Assembly: GCA_934343915.1 (NCBI GenBank)
Contig: CAKRIL010000050.1
Coordinates: 1 to 18,542, forward strand
DNA length: 18,542 bases
DNA from: an uncultured Lachnospiraceae bacterium
GTDB lineage: Bacteria; Bacillota; Clostridia; Lachnospirales; Lachnospiraceae
Reading direction: 5' to 3'
The notes beneath the pieces were generated by a model that was not told where the DNA came from, did no database searches, and saw nothing but the letters and a program-made list of their open reading frames with translations. Each line of letters begins with the position of its first letter. Position 1 is the first letter of the stretch. A program made the position numbers and the translations under genes. Of the stretch, positions 15,268 through 18,542 are shown piece by piece.

Positions 15268-15333
15268 AATGATTGAGTGAGCCGTGCAGATGAATAATGC
15301 AGATGGGTAATTTATCAGCGAAGCTCATGGCGT

Positions 15334-15340
15334 AAGGAGG
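15334..15340 (+). promoter_or_regulatory. Ribosome binding site that fixes the response regulator start at 15347
   Basis: AAGGAGG directly abuts an in-frame ATG at 15341 but has ideal six-base spacing to ATG 15347, giving the start MDKLKVLVVDDE. Confidence 0.85.
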
Positions 15341-15346
15341 ATGATT

Positions 15347-16018
15347 ATGGACAAGCTGAAGGTACTTGTGGTTGATGATGAAAGCCGTATGCGCAAGCTG
15401 GTTAGAGATTTCCTTGTGAAGAAGGATTTTGATGTTGTTGAGGCGGAGGACGGCGAACAGGCAATAGATATTTTTTATGCGGATAAGGATATTTCGCTTA
15501 TTATACTTGATGTAATGATGCCGAAGATGAACGGATATGACGTGTGCAGAACCATAAGAAAGGATTCTAAGGTGCCGATTATCATGCTCACGGCGAAATC
15601 TGAGGAGCAGGATGAGCTTGCAGGCTTCAATCTCGGAGTGGACGAATATATATCCAAGCCGTTCAGCCCGAAGATTCTTGTGGCGAGAGTTGAAGCCATT
15701 CTTAGAAGAACAGGTACATTCAATGAGGACAAGATAGAATATGAAGGAATAGAGATTGACAAGATGGCTCATTCCGTGAAGATAGACGGGGAGGAGATTG
15801 AACTCAGCTACAAGGAATTCGAGCTTCTCAATTACTTTGTTGACAATAAGGGAATAGCTTTGTCGAGAGAGAAGATTCTTAATAATGTATGGAATTATGA
15901 CTATTTTGGCGATGCAAGAACCATCGATACCCATGTAAAGAAGCTCAGAAGCAAGATGGGAGCCAAGGGCGATTATATTAAGACCGTGTGGGGATTGGGG
16001 TATAAGTTCGAGAAATGA
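15347..16018 (+). CDS. OmpR/PhoB-family response regulator
   Basis: A 223-residue transcription factor. The receiver domain (1-120) has the acidic pair D10-D11, phosphoacceptor D55 in I-I-L-D-V-M-M-P, T82 in M-L-T-A-K and K104 in I-S-K-P-F, so every catalytic position is intact. The C-terminal winged helix (about 128-222) has the E-L-S-Y-K-E-F-E-L-L entry, the recognition region R-T-I-D-T-H-V-K-K-L-R (191-201) and the final V-W-G-L-G-Y-K-F. It is expected to be phosphorylated by the kinase encoded next, with which it shares a 4-base ATGA overlap (start inside stop), and to control genes including, probably, the downstream lipoprotein. The regulon cannot be read from sequence. Confidence 0.96.
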   Translation: MDKLKVLVVDDESRMRKLVRDFLVKKDFDVVEAEDGEQAIDIFYADKDISLIILDVMMPKMNGYDVCRTIRKDSKVPIIMLTAKSEEQDELAGFNLGVDEYISKPFSPKILVARVEAILRRTGTFNEDKIEYEGIEIDKMAHSVKIDGEEIELSYKEFELLNYFVDNKGIALSREKILNNVWNYDYFGDARTIDTHVKKLRSKMGAKGDYIKTVWGLGYKFEK

Positions 16019-17511
16019 AACACTCAATTAGATTAAAATTATCAATTTTAATAATGGCGCTTATGGCGGGACTTGTTGTGTTCGGCTGCATATTCAATGC
16101 GGTATTTTTGGAAAAATATTATATCCGCCAGCAGCAGAAGTCTCTTCTTCAGGCTTTTAACAGGATAAAGAACGTAATAACGGATGAAGATATCAACCAG
16201 GAAGAGCTGGGGCAGGTCATGTATGATATAAGCACGGCTCAGAATATGACCGCTCTTATTGTTGATTCCAACTTTGAGAAGGTGTACAGTCTTAAGGCGG
16301 ACAGCGATAAGACGAAGAGATGGCTGCAGGACTATTATTTTTCGCTGTCACCGAAGGAGAGCAAGATAATCTCCCAGAGCAATAATTATGTAATTCAGAC
16401 TTCATATAACATATATGATGAAAAGTCATATCTTGAGATAATCGGAAATGATGATAACTATATGTACAATATCATTATACAGGTGCCTCTTGACAGCATA
16501 AGCAAGAATGTAGGAATTTCCAACCGCTTCTATATTATTGTCGGAGTTGTCGGAATGGTTGTGGGCGGAGTGATAGCATTCTTCGCTGCCGGGAAATTCA
16601 CCAAGCCGATTAAGCAGCTTTCGCTCACGGCGGAGTCGATGGCTCAGATGAATTTTGATGTAAAGTATGAGTCGCATGATAAGGGTGAGATTGGAATGCT
16701 CGGAAACAGCATTAATAAGATGTCTGACAATCTTGAGCATTATATTTCAGACCTTAAGGCTGCGAACATAGAGCTTAAGAAGGATATTGATAAAAGAGAA
16801 GAAATCGACAACATGAGAAAGGATTTCATATCGAATGTGTCTCATGAGTTAAAGACCCCGATTGCTCTTATTCAGGGATATGCCGAGGGACTGCGCGATG
16901 GAGTGAGCGACGATCCTGAGAGCATGCAGTTTTACTGTGATGTAATAGTGGATGAGGCGGCAAAGATGAACAACATGGTAAAGCAGCTGTTGACGCTTAA
17001 CCAGTTAGAGTCGGGCAATGACCCTCTCACCATCGAACGCTTTGACATTGCAAAGCATATAGGGGAAATAGTAAAGACCAATCAGATAAGGGTACAGCAG
17101 AAGAATGCGGTACTTGTATATGAATACAGTCAACCTGTATATGTGTGGGCTGACCAGTTCAAGATTGAGGAGGTTATAACCAACTATATAAGTAATGCAA
17201 TCAATCATGTCGATTCTGTTGACGGAGAAGCTGCGTATATCAAGGTAAGTCTAGAATATTCAGGAGCTGATAATAAAAAGGTGCGTGTGCATGTATTTAA
17301 TACAGGCAGACCAATTCCGGAAAAGGATATTGACAAAATATGGGACAAATTCTATAAGGTTGACAAGGCGAGAACCAGACAGTATGGCGGAAGCGGAGTG
17401 GGATTGTCCATTGTAAAGGCAATCATGAACTCACACGGTCAGAGCTGCGGTGCAGAGAACAAGGACAACGGAGTAGATTTCTGGTTTGAATTGGATTGCG
17501 AAAACGCATAG
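16015..17511 (+). CDS. Membrane sensor histidine kinase (HAMP-type, partner of the response regulator)
   Basis: A 498-residue sensor with the standard layout. TM1 is at about 9-31; an extracellular sensing domain of about 140 residues (32-171) follows; TM2 is at about 172-192; HAMP spans about 193-245 (starting F-T-K-P-I). The dimerisation/phosphoacceptor helix has H277 in N-V-S-H-E-L-K-T-P. The ATP-binding domain has N394 in N-Y-I-S-N-A-I-N, the F-box W-D-K-F-Y-K-V-D-K-A-R (443-453) and the G2 box G-G-S-G-V-G-L-S (458-465). The G1 box reads F-N-T-G-R-P-I-P, with N429 where aspartate is usual; this variant occurs in other Firmicute kinases of the VanS/PhoR type, so activity is still expected. 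The outside domain resembles the variable Cache/PAS-like folds, and no ligand is suggested. The last 20 bases carry the promoter of the following lipoprotein gene. Confidence 0.95.
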   Translation: MKHSIRLKLSILIMALMAGLVVFGCIFNAVFLEKYYIRQQQKSLLQAFNRIKNVITDEDINQEELGQVMYDISTAQNMTALIVDSNFEKVYSLKADSDKTKRWLQDYYFSLSPKESKIISQSNNYVIQTSYNIYDEKSYLEIIGNDDNYMYNIIIQVPLDSISKNVGISNRFYIIVGVVGMVVGGVIAFFAAGKFTKPIKQLSLTAESMAQMNFDVKYESHDKGEIGMLGNSINKMSDNLEHYISDLKAANIELKKDIDKREEIDNMRKDFISNVSHELKTPIALIQGYAEGLRDGVSDDPESMQFYCDVIVDEAAKMNNMVKQLLTLNQLESGNDPLTIERFDIAKHIGEIVKTNQIRVQQKNAVLVYEYSQPVYVWADQFKIEEVITNYISNAINHVDSVDGEAAYIKVSLEYSGADNKKVRVHVFNTGRPIPEKDIDKIWDKFYKVDKARTRQYGGSGVGLSIVKAIMNSHGQSCGAENKDNGVDFWFELDCENA

Positions 17512-17524
17512 GGTGTGATATAAT
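17496..17524 (+). promoter_or_regulatory. Extended -10 promoter for the lipoprotein gene
   Basis: TTGCGA (17496-17501), a 17-base spacer, and TGA plus a perfect TATAAT (17516-17524). The -35 box is inside the kinase gene; RNA would start near 17531. The lipoprotein can therefore be expressed apart from the two-component genes. Confidence 0.75.
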
Positions 17525-17567
17525 AAGCACAAGTGAGTCAATATGGAAGATTTAAGGAGGACGACAG

Positions 17568-18245
17568 ATGAAAGGGCATGCAGTATGTGCGCTGGTGTTG
17601 TCTGCAATATTGAGCACAGCTATGCTGACCGGATGCAGTAAGGGCGTTGAACTTACGACCGAGCAGAATAATGTGATTGCCAATTATGCAGCAAGAGTTG
17701 TTGTTAGAATGACGAAGGTAGATTATACATATATTCCTGATATAAAAGATGTGGATTATTCATCCGGAACAGAGGAGACAGAGACCGATGAGAACGGTAA
17801 TGTAATAGTTCCGACACATGATTACAGTGTGCTCACCGAGTATATGAAGATGGAAGGAATTGAGATAAGCTATAAGGACTGCATAGTGGGTAAGGAATAC
17901 CCTGATGACGGACAGACCTTGTTCGTTCTTGAAGCCGAACCGGGCAAGCAGCTCGCGGCAGTTGAATACAACATCACCAATGTTACCGATAATGACATAA
18001 TATATTCCATACCGGATAGTGCGCCTGTATTCAGATTGAAGGTTGGAAGCCACACGGTTATGAGCTTTAAGAATCTTTTGAAGAATGATTTCAGCAATAT
18101 GAAGGACTTTGTTATAGAAGCCGGACAGACAGTGACAGGAGTTGTTATATTCCAGATTGATGAGAGTGATGCAGCGAACCTGAAGGATGTAGAGGTTATG
18201 TACGGCAACAGTGCAAGCAGTCTGCCAAAAGAAAATATACAATAA
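17568..18245 (+). CDS. Putative lipoprotein, unknown function
   Basis: A 225-residue secreted lipoprotein. Residues 1-22 are a signal peptide with lipobox L-T-G-C; C23 is the lipid-modified residue, so the mature protein is anchored on the outer face of the membrane. The mature part is beta-rich: residues 45-75 form an acidic-tyrosine stretch, and about 120-220 (L-A-A-V-E-Y-N-I-T-N near 128, then F-V-I-E-A-G-Q-T-V-T-G-V-V-I-F-Q near 182) form an immunoglobulin-like sandwich of the DUF4352/telomeric-repeat-binding-like type common in clostridial lipoproteins. A four-Glu/Thr loop (E-E-T-E-T-D-E-N-G-N near 68-78) is probably flexible. AAGGAGG lies seven bases before ATG. It follows the kinase by 56 bases; relatives of this pair layout often sense or buffer envelope stress, but the ligand is unknown. 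Confidence 0.8.
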   Translation: MKGHAVCALVLSAILSTAMLTGCSKGVELTTEQNNVIANYAARVVVRMTKVDYTYIPDIKDVDYSSGTEETETDENGNVIVPTHDYSVLTEYMKMEGIEISYKDCIVGKEYPDDGQTLFVLEAEPGKQLAAVEYNITNVTDNDIIYSIPDSAPVFRLKVGSHTVMSFKNLLKNDFSNMKDFVIEAGQTVTGVVIFQIDESDAANLKDVEVMYGNSASSLPKENIQ

Positions 18246-18265
18246 ATCTTCATGGGTGTACCAAA

Positions 18266-18304
18266 GGGAACGCTATCCTTGAATGGGTGGCGTTCCTTTT
18301 GTTT
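18266..18304 (+). terminator. Intrinsic terminator after the lipoprotein
   Basis: GGAACGC (18267-18273) pairs with GCGTTCC (18290-18296); the inner ATCC/GGGT pairs extend the stem. TTTTG and further T follow. Confidence 0.85.
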
Positions 18305-18387
18305 TGCCGGAAATGAATATTCATAAAAAACTGAATATTCCAACAACTTAATGAAAAATACGCAGAAAACTATTTATAATTTAGGGG

Positions 18388-18416
18388 TTTACAAATCCTG
18401 AATCATGTGCTACTAT
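18388..18416 (+). promoter_or_regulatory. Upstream promoter of the next gene (extended -10)
   Basis: TTTACA (18388-18393), a 17-base spacer, and TGC plus TACTAT (18408-18416). The TATAAA three bases further on is an alternative -10. RNA would start near 18423. Confidence 0.55.
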
Positions 18417-18422
18417 AAACAA

Positions 18423-18439
18423 GCCTTGAAACACAAGGC
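18423..18439 (+). repeat. Perfect inverted repeat at the predicted transcription start
   Basis: GCCTTG (18423-18428) and CAAGGC (18434-18439) around AAACA. It would form a 5'-end hairpin in the transcript from the promoter at 18388 or act as an operator. Confidence 0.7.
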
Positions 18440-18474
18440 ACCGAGCACTGTGAAAGCAACTTCGGTAAATTGTA

Positions 18475-18516
18475 AACAGTTTTTAGAAAAAAGAAAAAAT
18501 TCTTTAAAAAACTGTT
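18475..18516 (+). repeat. Long A/T-rich inverted repeat ending on the -35 box
   Basis: AACAGTTTTTAGAA (18475-18488) is mirrored by T-T-C-T ... AAAAACTGTT (18500-18516) with small imperfections. The right arm overlaps the TTGACA at 18515. The internal A-run and T/A tracts resemble an UP element. Confidence 0.55.
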
Positions 18517-18542
18517 GACAAACACCTGACAAGGTGTTAAGA
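18515..18542 (+). promoter_or_regulatory. Strong promoter with a palindrome in its spacer, cut by the window edge
   Basis: A perfect -35 TTGACA (18515-18520) is followed by a 17-base spacer and TAAGA (18538-18542), the first five bases of a probable -10 TAAGAT. The spacer carries a 7-bp inverted repeat, AACACCT (18521-18527) with AGGTGTT (18532-18538), around GACA, which is an operator-like position. The A-rich tract upstream and the tandem promoter suggest a highly expressed or tightly regulated gene, for example an rRNA operon, but the gene itself is not in the window. Confidence 0.6.

Noticed and set aside
17281..17325. Kinase G1 box with asparagine in place of aspartate read as a dead kinase
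   Set aside because: The N, F and G2 boxes and H277 are intact, and the same F-N-T-G form is common in active Firmicute kinases as I recall.
1..18542. Search for CRISPR repeats, tRNA or rRNA genes, transposases, integrases and toxin-antitoxin operons
   Set aside because: Nothing found by eye beyond the toxin-like remnant at 8711-8749; no regularly spaced repeats and no insertion-sequence ends.

Overview
The window looks like a chromosome segment from a gut-type Lachnospiraceae bacterium (Bacillota, Clostridia). The signs are strong AGGAGG ribosome sites, moderate-to-low G+C, and familiar clostridial families: DegV, a short 136-residue deformylase, an intracellular GH43 enzyme and an OmpR-type two-component pair. 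This is inference from protein character, not a database match. All convincing genes are on the + strand. I see no tRNA or rRNA gene, CRISPR array, transposase or integrase.

Left part (1-8568): the tail of a DUF4143-type ATPase; an EamA/DMT permease closed by a terminator that contains its stop codon; then a promoter and a two-gene operon. That operon encodes a DUF1016/YhcG-type PDDEXK nuclease and a 1945-residue protein. The large protein combines a transglutaminase-like segment, DUF4011, a superfamily 1 helicase, a Vsr-like nuclease domain and a C-terminal DUF3320 domain. The DUF4011-helicase-Vsr layout resembles a described antiphage protein (Hhe, from memory). The operon is the best candidate for an unusual defence system here.

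Middle part (8569-11712): a 622-base gap holds what looks like the wreck of a small type I toxin locus and a structured RNA ending in a terminator. It is followed by a short peptide deformylase with its own promoter and terminator, an uncharacterised nucleotidyltransferase-fold protein overlapping by 8 bases a conserved cysteine-rich protein of unknown function, and about 240 bases with no convincing gene.

Right part (11713-18542): ordinary genes with visibly higher G+C. These are a cytoplasmic GH43 glycosidase; a DegV fatty-acid-binding protein; a small coiled-coil protein; a single-pass membrane protein; a response regulator and sensor kinase overlapping by ATGA; and a lipoprotein whose extended -10 promoter lies at the end of the kinase gene. 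The kinase, regulator and lipoprotein probably form one envelope-sensing unit. The window ends in dense regulatory DNA: two promoters, several inverted repeats and an A/T-rich tract, with the promoted gene lying beyond the edge.
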